From Robertmurraya siralis (GTDB lineage: Bacteria; Bacillota; Bacilli; Bacillales; Cytobacillaceae): a DNA stretch of 64,000 nucleotides. Shown one piece after another: positions 17,692-27,460 of this stretch. The number at the start of each line of letters is the position of its first letter. Within the stretch, counting starts at the first letter, position 1. Where the stretch lies: NCBI RefSeq assembly GCF_005502275.1, contig NZ_SWLZ01000017.1:1-64000 (forward strand). The letters are read 5' to 3'. A program made the translations under genes and the position numbers. Under the pieces are notes generated by a model that saw nothing but the letters and a program-made list of their open reading frames with translations, made no database searches and had not been told where the DNA came from.

Positions 17692-18381
17692 TTAAGCAAA
17701 AATTTTTTTCATCCACTCTAACACAGATAGCCCTTTTGATTCTCGCAGCTCTTCCACATTTTCTACAGCAACGATTTGACCGTTTTGAATGGCAATCACT
17801 TCATCAAGAAGCATCTCAATTTCATCGATTTCATGTGTCGCAATAACGACCGTTTGCTCGTTAAAATCGATATAGGACAATAACCCTTTAACAATCGATT
17901 CTCTGACCATTGGATCAAGACCTGAAAATGGTTCATCCAATAAAAGAACAGGGGCGGTGCGAGCTAAAGTGAGAACAAGCTTCAATCTCCCACGATTTCC
18001 CTTTGAAAGCTGCTTTAGCTTTTTCTTTGGGTCCAGCTTCATAAAAGCCAATAGCTCATTGGCTCGATCCATATTAAAATCAGGGAATTGGGTAGCTGAG
18101 AATGCGATCATATCTTTTACAGTAAAAGTTGGATAGAAAAAATCAAGCTCTGATAAATAAGCGACTTCTTTCGCAATTTTTCGTTCTACCTTTTTTCCAT
18201 TCACCGTAATGGAGCCACTTGCAGGAAAAACAAGACCTGCTATCATTTTTAATGTAGTTGATTTGCCGCTACCGTTCGGACCTATAAACCCATAAATTTT
18301 TCCTTTTTCCAGTGAAAAAGAGATACCTTCTACAGCCGCTTCACCACCGTACTTTTTTGACACTTCCTCAACCTTAATCAT
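17692..18381 (-). CDS. ABC transporter ATP-binding protein (YtrB-like)
   Basis: The 229-residue ATPase has Walker [10 protein letters not shown] (about 34-42), a shortened signature region [16 protein letters not shown], Walker [13 protein letters not shown] and the H-loop [10 protein letters not shown]. The signature KGNRGR in place of SGGQ is typical of the YtrB-type ATPases that accompany small GntR regulators. Its start overlaps the regulator stop by 4 bp (ATGA). Its likely partner permease is the gene on the other side of the regulator. Confidence 0.87.
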   Translation of the reverse strand: MIKVEEVSKKYGGEAAVEGISFSLEKGKIYGFIGPNGSGKSTTLKMIAGLVFPASGSITVNGKKVERKIAKEVAYLSELDFFYPTFTVKDMIAFSATQFPDFNMDRANELLAFMKLDPKKKLKQLSKGNRGRLKLVLTLARTAPVLLLDEPFSGLDPMVRESIVKGLLSYIDFNEQTVVIATHEIDEIEMLLDEVIAIQNGQIVAVENVEELRESKGLSVLEWMKKIFA

Positions 18382-18749
18382 TTGCCACCCTCCCTATCAA
18401 TATAATTTTGCAAGCCCTTCAGCATTTCTTCCTGTGTAAACCCTAATTCTTTCATGTTGTGAACAAAAGCAGCGATCATATCGGTTTGCAACTTTTCTTT
18501 TAAATCGACAATAACTTCATTAACTTCCGTGACGAATGTTCCTTGTCCTCTTCTCGATTCCACGATTTCCATCCTCTCCATTTCACTATACGTTCTCTGA
18601 ATGGTATTTGGATTCACCCCAGTTTTAATTGCCATTTCTCTGACTGATGGAAGCTTTTCACCCGGCTTGATATCTCCCCGAACAATTTGATGACTAATTT
18701 TATCAACAATTTGCATATAAATAGGTTTTGATGCTTGAAAATCTTCCAT
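18378..18749 (-). CDS. GntR-family regulator (YtrA subfamily)
   Basis: This 123-residue protein has an N-terminal winged helix ([20 protein letters not shown], recognition region [22 protein letters not shown]) and only a short C-terminal dimerisation helix, as in the YtrA subfamily. Such regulators repress ABC operons that respond to cell-wall antibiotics. It is translationally coupled to the ATPase gene and starts 4 bp after the upstream permease gene. A 24-bp inverted repeat overlapping the operon promoter is its probable operator. Confidence 0.88.
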   Translation of the reverse strand: MEDFQASKPIYMQIVDKISHQIVRGDIKPGEKLPSVREMAIKTGVNPNTIQRTYSEMERMEIVESRRGQGTFVTEVNEVIVDLKEKLQTDMIAAFVHNMKELGFTQEEMLKGLQNYIDREGGK

Positions 18750-18753
18750 TCTG

Positions 18754-19518
18754 CTACACCTCCACTTTCCTTTCTAATAACAAAACAGATATTAGAAATA
18801 CTGCGATCGCCGTAACAACATGTAGAGCAATGGAAACTAAATTAATCTGACCAACCGTCCCTGTCATATCAACGAATTGTGAACTAAAAATATTAAGTTG
18901 CACTGTACCTTTTTCTTGAATGACCTCGAACACTTTCGTTTCTGCCAGATAATTGCTAACCGTACTAATTACAATCCATACGACTAGTAAAACAAGCCAG
19001 CGAATTCTACTTAGAAATGGGATCCCCTTCAAAGAATGATAGAGTGTCCAGTAAAATAGCAACCAAACGCTAATATAAATTCCAGTTAATGTAACGCCAC
19101 CAATAACAAGCAAGAGATGATTATTTAACACCTCAGTCATACCGTACAGGTCTTCGGAAATCTCCGTCGTTGAAATAGCAAATTGCAACAATAGAAAGGT
19201 CGCTAGCAGTGAAGCAGAGTAATAAGTCAAGGCCGCTCCCAATTTAGATAAGAAAAGCTTTATTCCACCGTTTGGGTTGTGAAGCCATAATTGACTTTGC
19301 CCCTCTAATTGCAATGAAGTAAATAATATTACGGGAAGATATAAGACATGCAGAACCAATATGGCAAAAAAGAATATGAGCGGTACAAGTGGTTCCCCAA
19401 AATATCCCCTTAACCCATAAGCAAACACCACTATTAAAAACAAAAGACCCATTCCAATTAGAAAATTGCCTTTCGATATTTTTAAATCCTTTAAATATAA
19501 ACCTTTAAATGCTAACAT
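18754..19518 (-). CDS. Membrane protein, likely permease of the GntR-linked ABC system
   Basis: The protein has 254 residues and about six hydrophobic segments (for example GNFLIGMGLLFLIVVFAYGL and PLIFFFAILVLHVLYLPVIL). I do not recognise the exact family; position and topology suggest the permease partner of the YtrB-like ATPase. The ATG at 19518 is chosen for its AGGAGAG site 7 nt upstream; the frame is open further 5'. It is the first gene of the five-gene operon permease-GntR-ATPase-ATPase-permease. Confidence 0.75.
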   Translation of the reverse strand: MLAFKGLYLKDLKISKGNFLIGMGLLFLIVVFAYGLRGYFGEPLVPLIFFFAILVLHVLYLPVILFTSLQLEGQSQLWLHNPNGGIKLFLSKLGAALTYYSASLLATFLLLQFAISTTEISEDLYGMTEVLNNHLLLVIGGVTLTGIYISVWLLFYWTLYHSLKGIPFLSRIRWLVLLVVWIVISTVSNYLAETKVFEVIQEKGTVQLNIFSSQFVDMTGTVGQINLVSIALHVVTAIAVFLISVLLLERKVEV

Positions 19519-19540
19519 GATAACTCTCTCCTCGCGACTT

Positions 19541-19583
19541 AGTGTTCTAGTTAAATAATACACTGGTACTTTTTATAATGCAA
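19541..19583 (-). promoter_or_regulatory. Promoter and putative GntR operator of the ABC operon
   Basis: On the minus strand TTGCAT (19578-19583) and TATTAT (19555-19560) are separated by 17 bp. The inverted repeat AGTGTT-N12-TACACT (19541-19564) overlaps the -10 box. This resembles operators described for YtrA-type regulators (AGTGTA and TACACT half-sites), so the regulator encoded in the operon probably binds here. Confidence 0.65.
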
Positions 19584-19907
19584 CATAAATTTATTTTTAT
19601 TTTCCGATGCTAGGAATTTACGACACTTTACATAGATTCAATTTCTTTCGGTGACGATAAGAATAACAACATCAGGGTAGTGTCAAAAGTTCTATGAAAA
19701 CTACCTAGATGTTTAGGTTCTCTTCCAGTTATTGAGTGGGAGGTCACGCAATCGCTAAAACTCAAGGGCTCTGCTAAACAAAAAGTGAGGCAGACCTCTG
19801 TTGGGGAATCCATTGTTGAGCGAACCCAATGAGTTTTGTCCATCGAGCTGGCATCGTTGGCAAGCTTGATAACTCTGGATGAATAACAGGTACTTTCCTT
19901 TTAGGGG

Positions 19908-20395
19908 TTCATGAGGACGTAGAAAACTGAAAAAAGCAAAGTGTGTCCTCATAGAGGGTTCATGGGGACAAAGAAAGCTGAAAAAAAGCAAAGTGTGTCC
20001 TCATAGAGGGTTCATGGGGACAAAGAAAGCTGAAAAAAAGCAAAGTGTGTCCTCATAGGGGGTTCATGGGGACAAAGAACGCCAAAATTAAACAAAGCGT
20101 GTCCTCATAAAGCGGTCATGGGGACAAAGAACGCCAAAATTAAACAAAGCGTGTCCTCATAAAGCGGTCATGAGGACAAAGAACGCTAAAAAAAAGCTAA
20201 CCTTGTCCTCATAGGGGGTTCATGGGGACAAAGAAAGCTGAAAAAAAGCAAAGTGTGTCCTCATAGAGGGTTCATGGGGACAGAGAACGCCAAAAAAAAG
20301 CAAAATGTGTCCTCATAAAGAGTCCATGGGGACAAAGAAAGCTGAAAAAAGCAAAGTGTGTCCTCATAGAGGGTTCATGGGGACAAAGAACGCCA
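19908..20395. repeat. Tandem array of about nine and a half 52-bp units
   Basis: The unit core TCATGGGGACAAAGAA recurs at 19960, 20012, 20064, 20116, 20168, 20220, 20272, about 20324 and 20375, spaced 51-52 bp. Each junction holds the inverted pair TGTCCTCAT ... ATGGGGACA with about 9 nt between, so each unit can form a hairpin. The AT-rich middle varies (AAGCTGAAAAAAAGCAAAG or ACGCCAAAATTAAACAAAG). No reading frame runs through it. It fills the gap between the ABC operon and the RsfA-type gene. The flanks 19585-19907 and 20396-20548 show no supported gene. Confidence 0.9.
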
Positions 20396-20548
20396 ATTTA
20401 GGATTTTAGTGTCGTGTGGTAACCTCACTCTTGCCTAAAATTCAGGGGGTGGCCATTTTTTTGCTTATAAAGCCCTCTATCTAGGTATTCTATAACCTAT
20501 TTCTTATAAAAGTTTTGACAATACGGACATCAGTTAAGGAGTGAAAAT

Positions 20549-21049
20549 ATGAAAAACAGAAGGGAAAAATGGACAGACGAAGACCATCATCTATTAAAAA
20601 AAATTGTACTTGAACATGTGCAATTAGGAGCTACCAAAACGGCTGCTTTTAAAAAAGCTGCAGCCCTCTTAGGAAGAACACCTGCGGCCTGCAGTCACCG
20701 CTGGAATCATGTTTTATGTAAGGAGGAAAAGACTTCCTCCACTCCGACAGCGCAACTCCAGCTTCCCGCACCTGAAAAAAGTGACCCTCCAGCGCCAGAC
20801 CCTTTAACATTGGATACCGTTGTTCAATATTTACAAACGTTAGCACAGGAAGAATCACATGCAGCGCTCGCTGAAGAACATAAAAAACTAAAAGCAGAGC
20901 ATGTTGCTCTAAAAAACAAGGCGGCGGCTTTAAAAAAATTATATAACGAGAAAAAAGAGCAAAATCAGAAGCTGACGCGGCAATACGAAACAATTGCTAG
21001 AATTTTAAGCGAAACTGAATCTCTTTTAGGAGAGCATATTGCTCATTAA
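20549..21049 (+). CDS. RsfA-family transcriptional regulator
   Basis: This 166-residue protein has an N-terminal Myb/SANT-like DNA-binding domain (KWTDEDHHLLKKIVLEHVQLG ... LLGRTPAACSHRWNH, residues 7-55), a Pro-rich linker, and a C-terminal coiled coil (about 95-155, rich in Ala, Lys, Glu, Leu). This is the architecture of RsfA and YlbO, the prespore-specific factors that tune sigma-F/sigma-G gene expression. Which paralogue it is cannot be decided. An AAGGAG site precedes the ATG. The 52-bp array lies directly upstream. Confidence 0.88.
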   Translation: MKNRREKWTDEDHHLLKKIVLEHVQLGATKTAAFKKAAALLGRTPAACSHRWNHVLCKEEKTSSTPTAQLQLPAPEKSDPPAPDPLTLDTVVQYLQTLAQEESHAALAEEHKKLKAEHVALKNKAAALKKLYNEKKEQNQKLTRQYETIARILSETESLLGEHIAH

Positions 21050-21214
21050 CGAGGGGATGACGTTTTTTTATGGTCCAAACGAGGCTGTGAGGGCAAATTT
21101 CACTAGTATCTGTCTTCCGCTTCTTCAGTGGACAGTACGAATCACCCTATTCTTTCATACAAACTTTCTCCGAGGGACTGCCTTCATTAAACAATTACTT
21201 TAATACAACAAAGA

Positions 21215-21257
21215 AAAGCAAGTGGGGGAAAATGAGGACATTGTCTCCACTTGCTTT
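21215..21257 (-). terminator. Probable terminator after tcdA
   Basis: A perfect 11-bp stem (AAAGCAAGTGG / CCACTTGCTTT) with a 21-nt loop is followed on the minus strand by TCTTTGTTG. It lies about 80 nt beyond tcdA. Confidence 0.55.
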
Positions 21258-21338
21258 AGCTAAAAAGGTTTGCAGCCCCATGCCATGCTGCTGATAATAT
21301 ACGGCTGAACTGTGCATTTTTGTCTACTCTACGCTAAC

Positions 21339-22106
21339 CTAATTTTCATCCTTTACCCGCTGAATTTTAATATCCTTTAATAATTCTCTGACGACATAGC
21401 TCGCCATAATTAATCCCGATACAGACGGTACAAAGGCATTGGAGGCTGGTGGCATTTTCGCCTTTCTAATTGGAGCATCCTCTTTACCGACAACCTTCCT
21501 CACATCCTCACGAATAACGACAGGGCTCTCATCTGAGAACACAACTGGAATTCCTTTTCTAATCCCTTCTTTTCGTAATTTTGTACGAATAACTTTAGCA
21601 ATTGGGTCCGTATGTGTTTTCGAAATATCCGCAATTTGAAAACGAGTCGGATCCATCTTATTTGCCGCACCCATACTTGAAATAATCGGAATATTTCTCT
21701 TTAAGCATTCTTTCATTAAGTGAATTTTATAAACAATCGTGTCCGAAGCATCAACAACAAAATCAAGCCCATACTCAAAAATTTGCTCATACGTTTCTTC
21801 CGTATAGAACATTTTTAAAGCAATAACCTCGCACTCAGGATTAATGTCTTTAATTCTCTCTTTCATTAAATCCGCTTTCGGTTTCCCGACTGTGGAAAGA
21901 AGGGCGATAATTTGTCGATTGACATTCGTAATATCAACATCATCTTTATCAATTAAAATAAGACGTCCGACTCCTGACCGAGCCAGTGCTTCAGCGGCAA
22001 AGGAACCTACTCCGCCGATTCCCAATACTGCCACTGTACTATTTTTCATAATTTTTAATCCTTCTGTTCCAATGGCAAGTTCATTTCTTGAAAACTGATG
22101 TAACAT
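21339..22106 (-). CDS. tcdA: tRNA threonylcarbamoyladenosine dehydratase TcdA (YrvM)
   Basis: This 255-residue E1-like enzyme cyclises N6-threonylcarbamoyladenosine at position 37 of ANN-decoding tRNAs to ct6A, using ATP. It has the nucleotide-binding motif VLGIGGVGSFAAEALARSG (about 29-47), the RLILIDKDDVDITNVNRQ segment, and the family motif EDAPIRKAKMPPASNAFVPSVSGL near the C-terminus. Length is normal. It stands alone between the RsfA-type gene and a symporter gene; in B. subtilis yrvM is also near aspS. Confidence 0.93.
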   Translation of the reverse strand: MLHQFSRNELAIGTEGLKIMKNSTVAVLGIGGVGSFAAEALARSGVGRLILIDKDDVDITNVNRQIIALLSTVGKPKADLMKERIKDINPECEVIALKMFYTEETYEQIFEYGLDFVVDASDTIVYKIHLMKECLKRNIPIISSMGAANKMDPTRFQIADISKTHTDPIAKVIRTKLRKEGIRKGIPVVFSDESPVVIREDVRKVVGKEDAPIRKAKMPPASNAFVPSVSGLIMASYVVRELLKDIKIQRVKDEN

Positions 22107-22321
22107 CTATTAACCACTCCATATTCAGTTTAAAAACATTTTGGTTCTATTTTTACCCGTAAAGAATATACCATACTTTATCCTATTTAGCATCTAGAGG
22201 TGAAAATTGCGGTTCAATCCATAGCATGAATGCGCAAAGAACAATATTGCGAAAATAAGCAAAAATACCATTGAAATATGGTACCATTAGAGAGCCATGA
22301 AAGTCAGGGAGGAAGGAATTC

Positions 22322-23551
22322 ATGAAAGCAATATTGAAAAACTATCGCTTCCCTATCATACTACTGAGTTCAGTCATTATCGGAAGCATATTAGGAATCA
22401 ACATGGGTGCACAGGCAGAAGTTATCAAACCTTTAGGTGATATCTTTCTAAATTTGATGTTCACACTTGTAGTACCTTTAGTCTTTTTTGCAACTACATC
22501 GGCTATTGCTAATATGGGAAGTGGGCAAAGATTCAAAAAGGTCATGTCATCTACATTTATTGTTTTTTTAGGGACAGGACTAATTGCAGCCTTGGTGATG
22601 GTAGGTGCAGTAAAAATGTTCCCAGGTGCAACAGATATGAATGTTGAATTAACTAAACCAGAATCTATCGAAACTATATCAGCTGGAGAACAACTTGTAG
22701 GAATCTTTACTACCGACAACTTCATCGAATTATTTAGTAGAGAACACATGCTAGCTCTTATATTTTTCTCATTACTGCTTGGTTTTGCCATAACAAAGGT
22801 TGGAGAAAAAGCGAAACCCCTTGCGATTTTTATGAATGCCGGAACAATTGTCTTAACGAAAATGGTGAACCTAGTCATGTACTACGCTCCCATTGGATTA
22901 GGAGCATATTTCGCTTATTTGGTGGGAACATTTGGGACAAATTTACTCGAAACATACATGAAAACAGCTATTTTGTATTTTATCGTAGCAGCAGTATTTT
23001 TTGTGGTTGCTTATACAAGTTATGCATTTCTATCAGGAGGTAAAAAAGGAATTAAATTGTTTTGGAGTCACATGCTCTCACCAACCGTTACTTCATTAGC
23101 AACTTGTAGCAGTATGGCATCTCTTCCTGTAAATCTTGAAGCAACAGAGAAGATGAGGATTCCAAAAGATATCCGGGAAACCGTTATTCCACTAGGAGCT
23201 TCCATGCATAAAGATGGTTCTGTCTTAGGTGTCATTTTAAAAATCGCCGTCCTATTCAGCGTCTTCGATATGGATTTCTCTGGTTTCGGAACAATTGGAC
23301 TTGCAATGTTAATTGCGGTTCTTGGAGGAACGGTAATGGGAGCTATTCCAAGTGGTGGGATGATTGCTGAAATGTTAATCATCAGTTTATATGGTTTTCC
23401 AATGGAGGCACTACCGATTATTGCAGCCATTAGCACCATCATCGATGCACCGGCAACTGCCTTAAACGTGACAGGAGATAATGCTTCTGCGATGTTGGTT
23501 TCAAGAAGGGTAGAAGGTAAGGATTGGATAGAAAAGGTGGAAGAAGTTTGA
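22322..23551 (+). CDS. Dicarboxylate/amino acid:cation symporter (DAACS family)
   Basis: This 409-residue protein belongs to the sodium- or proton-coupled glutamate/aspartate/dicarboxylate family. It has about eight helices plus two re-entrant hairpins. The first hairpin region reads SLATCSSMASLPVNLEA, and the conserved LGASMHKDGSVLG and substrate-binding IIDAPATALNVTGDN segments follow. The exact substrate is not readable. The start has an AGGGAGGAAGG-type site. It is monocistronic, with a terminator after it, and appears inserted between tcdA and the 6S RNA gene compared with B. subtilis. Confidence 0.9.
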   Translation: MKAILKNYRFPIILLSSVIIGSILGINMGAQAEVIKPLGDIFLNLMFTLVVPLVFFATTSAIANMGSGQRFKKVMSSTFIVFLGTGLIAALVMVGAVKMFPGATDMNVELTKPESIETISAGEQLVGIFTTDNFIELFSREHMLALIFFSLLLGFAITKVGEKAKPLAIFMNAGTIVLTKMVNLVMYYAPIGLGAYFAYLVGTFGTNLLETYMKTAILYFIVAAVFFVVAYTSYAFLSGGKKGIKLFWSHMLSPTVTSLATCSSMASLPVNLEATEKMRIPKDIRETVIPLGASMHKDGSVLGVILKIAVLFSVFDMDFSGFGTIGLAMLIAVLGGTVMGAIPSGGMIAEMLIISLYGFPMEALPIIAAISTIIDAPATALNVTGDNASAMLVSRRVEGKDWIEKVEEV

Positions 23552-23581
23552 TTCCTTTTAAATATAAATAGTATCGCACTG

Positions 23582-23622
23582 GGCTGTCCTAAAGCTTAGC
23601 TTTTCGGACAGCCTCTTTCTTA
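23582..23622 (+). terminator. Terminator after the symporter gene
   Basis: GGCTGTCC (23582-23589) and GGACAGCC (23606-23613) form a perfect 8-bp stem, followed by TCTTTCTTAGTTT. Confidence 0.75.
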
Positions 23623-23652
23623 GTTTGACAAGAAACGTATTTAGTTTTAAAA

Positions 23653-23748
23653 GGCTTTGTTAAACAATATTACTGATATAACGATTTTTGGCTCATTTCG
23701 TATTGGATTAAGGTTTAAACGAAATAAGCGAGAAATCAACACTAATAA
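23653..23748. repeat. Dispersed palindromic element, copy C (inverted)
   Basis: This copy runs opposite to copy A. It begins GGCTTTGTTAAACAATAT, continues ACGATTTTTGGCTCATTTCG, and ends CGAAATAAGCGAGAAATCAAC. Its length (about 96 bp) and order of motifs match copy A read on the other strand. Confidence 0.7.
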
Positions 23749-23751
23749 ACC

Positions 23752-23778
23752 TAAAAAAAAATCATGCTTTGCGCATGA
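23752..23778 (-). terminator. Terminator of 6S RNA
   Basis: TCATGC and GCATGA form a short stem followed on the minus strand by nine T's, about 20 nt beyond the mature 3' end of 6S RNA. Confidence 0.7.
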
Positions 23779-23794
23779 AGGTTTTTTCATATGT

Positions 23795-23984
23795 AAAGAG
23801 TCCCAATTGTGCCGTCGCTCGTTTATCCTTCGTTTTGAACCCGCACTCAGCAGGTGGGTGTTCTGTTCCGAGTGGTTGTAAGTCCTACTAAATAGGCATT
23901 TACTTCACGAGGAAACGCAAACTCCCGAAGGTAGTATGTTAGGTCAAAACATAGGGTTTACCACAAACACATCAGGACTCTTTA
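23795..23984 (-). ncRNA. bsrA: 6S RNA (6S-1 type)
   Basis: The minus strand encodes a roughly 190-nt RNA starting AAAGAGTCCTGATGTGTTTG and ending CGGCACAATTGGGACTCTTT. Its ends pair over nine bases (AAAGAGTCC / GGACTCTTT), giving the closing stem around an open central bubble, as in B. subtilis 6S-1 RNA, whose ends read almost the same. In B. subtilis bsrA lies between aspS and yrvM, which matches this position. 6S RNA binds sigma-A RNA polymerase in stationary phase and mimics an open promoter. A good promoter and a terminator flank it. Confidence 0.93.
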
Positions 23985-23993
23985 TTTGTTTTA

Positions 23994-24022
23994 ATCATAG
24001 CATATTCAGGCAGCCCTTTCAA
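23994..24022 (-). promoter_or_regulatory. Promoter of 6S RNA
   Basis: TTGAAA (24017-24022) and TATGAT (23994-23999) are spaced by 17 bp on the minus strand. The expected start falls within a few bases of the 6S RNA 5' end. Confidence 0.85.
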
Positions 24023-24049
24023 GAAGGCTCCCTATGCATTTATTACCAA

Positions 24050-25816
24050 TTACTTCTTTTTCAACGATAAATGGAGGTCGGAAAGCTGCGCTTCACTGAC
24101 TTCACCAGGTGCTTCTGTTAACAAGCAGCTTGCGCTCGCCGTCTTCGGAAACGCAATCGTATCGCGAAGATTCGTTCGACCAGCAAGTAGCATAACAAGG
24201 CGATCCAATCCGAGAGCGATTCCGCCATGCGGTGGTGTCCCATATTCGAATGCTTCAAGTAAGAAACCGAACTGCTCTCTTGCTTCTTCTTCTGAAAAAC
24301 CAAGAATTTTGAACATTTTTTCTTGTACTTCTTTTTCAAAAATACGAAGAGATCCCCCGCCTAGCTCATAGCCATTCAAAACTAAGTCATATGCTTGTGC
24401 TCTTACTGCACCCGGGTCAGTATCCAATAGTTGTAAGTCTTCTCGTACAGGCATTGTAAATGGATGATGAGCAGCAAAGTAGCGCCCAGCCTCTTCATCA
24501 TATTCCAATAGCGGCCAATCAGTGACCCAAAGAAATTCAAACTTGCTTTGATCAATTAATTCAAGATCTTTTCCAAGCTTGAGGCGAAGAGCCCCTAAAG
24601 CGTCTGCGACGACCGTTTTCTTATCGGCTACGAATAGTAAGAGGTCGCCTGTCTCTACTTCTAATGCTGAGCGAATGCCCGCTGCTTCATCTTCAGAAAT
24701 GAATTTTGAAATGGGTCCCTTTAATCCTTCTGCTTCAGCTTTCAGCCAAGCGAGACCTTTTGCACCATAGACTGCAACAAACTCTGTCAAAGCATCAATA
24801 TCTTTTCTAGAATAAGCAGAAGCAGCACCCTTGACGTTGATCGCCTTCACTTGTCCTCCAGAGGAAACAGCACCTGCGAATACTTTGAAGCCAGATTCTT
24901 TCACAATCTCTGATAAATCGACTAGCTCAAGTCCGAAGCGAGTATCAGGCTTATCAGAACCAAAGCGTGCCATCGCTTCATCATAAGGCATGCGAGTGAA
25001 TGGGATCGAAATATCCTGCCCTTTTACTTCCTTCATCATTGTCTTCATCATCGCTTCCATCATGGCAATGATATCATCTTGGCTTAAGAAGCTTGTCTCA
25101 ATATCGATTTGTGTAAATTCAGGCTGCCTGTCTGCACGTAAATCTTCATCACGGAAGCAACGAGCAATTTGATAATACCGTTCAATTCCACCGACCATAA
25201 GCATCTGTTTAAAAAGCTGTGGCGATTGCGGTAGGGCATAGAATTCTCCTGGATGAACACGGCTCGGTACTAAATAATCCCGTGCCCCTTCAGGTGTGCT
25301 CTTCGTCAAAATGGGCGTCTCAATATCTAAGAAGCCTTCACTATCTAGAAAATCACGCACTACTTTAGTGACTTGATGACGCATTTTGAACGTCTCAAAC
25401 ATCACTGGACGCCGTAAATCTAGATAACGATATTTTAGACGGATATCTTCGGATACTTCAGACTTATTATCGATCGTAAAAGGAGGAGTTTTGGCCTCAT
25501 TTATGATCGTTACCTTCTGTGCCTTTACTTCAATTTTTCCTGTCTTCACATTTTCGTTAATCGTTCCCTCTTCGCGCGCCACTACGATCCCATTTATATC
25601 AAGAACGTATTCGTTTCTAATCTTCTCTGCAATCGCGAGTGCTTCCGGTGATTCTTCAGGATTAAAGACGACCTGAATGATTCCGGTCCGATCACGTAAA
25701 TCAATAAAAATGAGGCCGCCCAAGTCGCGGCGCTTTTGTACCCATCCCTTTAAAACGATTTGCTCTCCAATCGCTTGCTCTGGTACTTCTCCACAAAAAT
25801 ACGTTCTCCCGTACAC
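24050..25816 (-). CDS. aspS: Aspartyl-tRNA synthetase
   Basis: This 588-residue class II synthetase has an N-terminal anticodon-binding OB fold (about 1-105, [22 protein letters not shown]), the catalytic motifs RYLDLRRP and [18 protein letters not shown], a GAD insertion domain (about 290-420) typical of bacterial AspRS, and motif 3 [15 protein letters not shown]. It charges tRNA-Asp; the bacterial form may be discriminating or non-discriminating. It starts 11 bp after hisS, so both are read from the hisS T-box leader. Confidence 0.98.
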   Translation of the reverse strand: MYGRTYFCGEVPEQAIGEQIVLKGWVQKRRDLGGLIFIDLRDRTGIIQVVFNPEESPEALAIAEKIRNEYVLDINGIVVAREEGTINENVKTGKIEVKAQKVTIINEAKTPPFTIDNKSEVSEDIRLKYRYLDLRRPVMFETFKMRHQVTKVVRDFLDSEGFLDIETPILTKSTPEGARDYLVPSRVHPGEFYALPQSPQLFKQMLMVGGIERYYQIARCFRDEDLRADRQPEFTQIDIETSFLSQDDIIAMMEAMMKTMMKEVKGQDISIPFTRMPYDEAMARFGSDKPDTRFGLELVDLSEIVKESGFKVFAGAVSSGGQVKAINVKGAASAYSRKDIDALTEFVAVYGAKGLAWLKAEAEGLKGPISKFISEDEAAGIRSALEVETGDLLLFVADKKTVVADALGALRLKLGKDLELIDQSKFEFLWVTDWPLLEYDEEAGRYFAAHHPFTMPVREDLQLLDTDPGAVRAQAYDLVLNGYELGGGSLRIFEKEVQEKMFKILGFSEEEAREQFGFLLEAFEYGTPPHGGIALGLDRLVMLLAGRTNLRDTIAFPKTASASCLLTEAPGEVSEAQLSDLHLSLKKK

Positions 25817-25827
25817 AAAAACTCCTC

Positions 25828-27099
25828 CTATTCAACTGAAGCCTTAAATTGTTCAATAAATTGGTCAAGCGAATACTCCGTTTGCTCACCGGATGCTAAT
25901 GACTTCACATTAATTTTATTTTCATTTAGCTCATTTTCTCCTAAAATTGCTACATATTTGGCTTTTAAGCGATCGGCTGCTTTAAACTGCGCTTTAATTT
26001 TTCGATTTAAGTAATCACGTTCTGCTGAAAAACCAGCGTTTCTAAGCTGATATAAAAGCTTTACAGTATATTCTTGAGCAGCTTCACCTAAACCTGCTAA
26101 ATAGATATCAATACCTTCTGCTAATGGAAGCTCTACTTTTTCTGCTTCAAGAGCGGCAATAAGGCGTTCTATGCTTAAACCAAAACCAATCCCTGGTGTT
26201 TCTGGTCCACCAACCTCTTCGACTAAGCCGTTGTAGCGACCTCCGCCACATAAAGTAGTGATTGCACCAAACCCGTCTGCATCGCTCATAATTTCAAATG
26301 CTGTATGGTTATAATAATCCAATCCTCTTACTAAATTAGAATCGACCTCAAAGGGGATTTGAAGTGCTGTTAAATATTGTTGCACCTTCTCGAAATATGC
26401 TTGAGACTGGGCATTTAAAAATTCAAGAATGGAAGGTGCTGTTTTCATCAGCTCATGCTCCCTATCCTTTTTACAATCTAAAATTCTTAATGGATTGGTC
26501 GTGAGGCGATTTTGACAGTCGCTGCAAAATTCTCCAATTCGTGGCTGAAAATGTTGAATCAGCGCCTCTCTATGGGCATTTCGACTTTCTTTGTCACCAA
26601 GACTATTGATGACGATCTTCAGTTTTTTCAAGCCCATTTCTTGATATAAGCTATACGCTAATGAGATGACCTCTGCATCAATTGCTGGATCTGCGCTTCC
26701 TAAAGCTTCCACTCCAAATTGGACAAACTGACGAAAGCGACCGGCTTGCGGTCTTTCATAACGAAACATTGGCCCCATATAATAGAGCTTTACTGGCTGG
26801 TTAGCATAGCCGAACATTTTTTGTTCAACGAATGAGCGGACGACTCCAGCCGTTCCTTCAGGACGAAGCGTCAGGCTTCTGCCTCCTCTATCCTCAAATT
26901 CATACATTTCTTTTTGAACAATATCAGTTGTATCTCCCACGCTTCTTGTGAATAATTCTGTATGTTCAAATATCGGCGTGCGAATTTCCTTATATTGAAA
27001 TTTCCCACAAAGCTCTCGAGCCTTTTCTTCAATGAGCTGCCATTTTTCTACTTGTCCAGGTAAAATATCCTGAGTTCCTCTTGGAATATTAATAGACAT
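25828..27099 (-). CDS. hisS: Histidyl-tRNA synthetase
   Basis: The 423-residue class II enzyme charges tRNA-His. Motif 1 surrounds [15 protein letters not shown], motif 2 is [16 protein letters not shown], the histidine-A loop contains [15 protein letters not shown], and motif 3 is [13 protein letters not shown]. The C-terminal anticodon domain (about 330-423) is complete. A T-box leader of the histidine type precedes it, and aspS follows. An AGGAGG site precedes the ATG. Confidence 0.98.
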   Translation of the reverse strand: MSINIPRGTQDILPGQVEKWQLIEEKARELCGKFQYKEIRTPIFEHTELFTRSVGDTTDIVQKEMYEFEDRGGRSLTLRPEGTAGVVRSFVEQKMFGYANQPVKLYYMGPMFRYERPQAGRFRQFVQFGVEALGSADPAIDAEVISLAYSLYQEMGLKKLKIVINSLGDKESRNAHREALIQHFQPRIGEFCSDCQNRLTTNPLRILDCKKDREHELMKTAPSILEFLNAQSQAYFEKVQQYLTALQIPFEVDSNLVRGLDYYNHTAFEIMSDADGFGAITTLCGGGRYNGLVEEVGGPETPGIGFGLSIERLIAALEAEKVELPLAEGIDIYLAGLGEAAQEYTVKLLYQLRNAGFSAERDYLNRKIKAQFKAADRLKAKYVAILGENELNENKINVKSLASGEQTEYSLDQFIEQFKASVE

Positions 27100-27124
27100 G
27101 AGAATCCTCCTCTGAAATCTTCCG

Positions 27125-27420
27125 AATAAAAATAAAAAACTCCCGTCCCTTGTATATAAATATACAAGGGACGAGAGATATAATCCCGTGGTGCCACCCT
27201 AATTGAAGACGTGCTATTACGCCATTCCACTTTGACAGTTAACGCCTGTTCACGTTCCTCTCCTACTAAAGAATCTTCTCTTTCAGAGCGAAGCCTACGG
27301 AGTGTTCTTTCATTAAGCCATTATGTAGGAATGCTTTCAGCCTGTGGCACTCCCTCTCTAATCATATGTATCTTAACTACTCTTCTCCATCAACGGTTAT
27401 CATCTTCTCATACTTTATTT
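27125..27420 (-). ncRNA. T-box riboswitch of hisS-aspS
   Basis: The minus strand has the T-box sequence GGGTGGCACCACGGG (27185-27199), then a strong terminator (CGTCCCTTGTATAT with its complement and a T-run, about 27129-27166). Stem I elements (AGAGAGGGAG, GGCTGAAAG) lie upstream. The likely specifier is CAC (27302-27304), histidine, in the context GAAAGAACACTCC, which parallels the alaS specifier context. Uncharged tRNA-His should allow read-through into hisS and aspS. Confidence 0.93.
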
Positions 27421-27425
27421 ATATA

Positions 27426-27454
27426 ATAATACGGAGCAAGACTGCAATTGTCAA
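27426..27454 (-). promoter_or_regulatory. Promoter of the hisS leader
   Basis: TTGACA (27449-27454) and TATTAT (27426-27431) are spaced by 17 bp, directly upstream of the T-box leader. Confidence 0.85.
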
Positions 27455-27460
27455 GACTAT

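Noticed and set aside
19628-19991. Minus-strand frames before the 52-bp array, possibly a transposase remnant
   Set aside because: No family motif is visible and the frames overlap the repeats; evidence for an insertion sequence is not sufficient.
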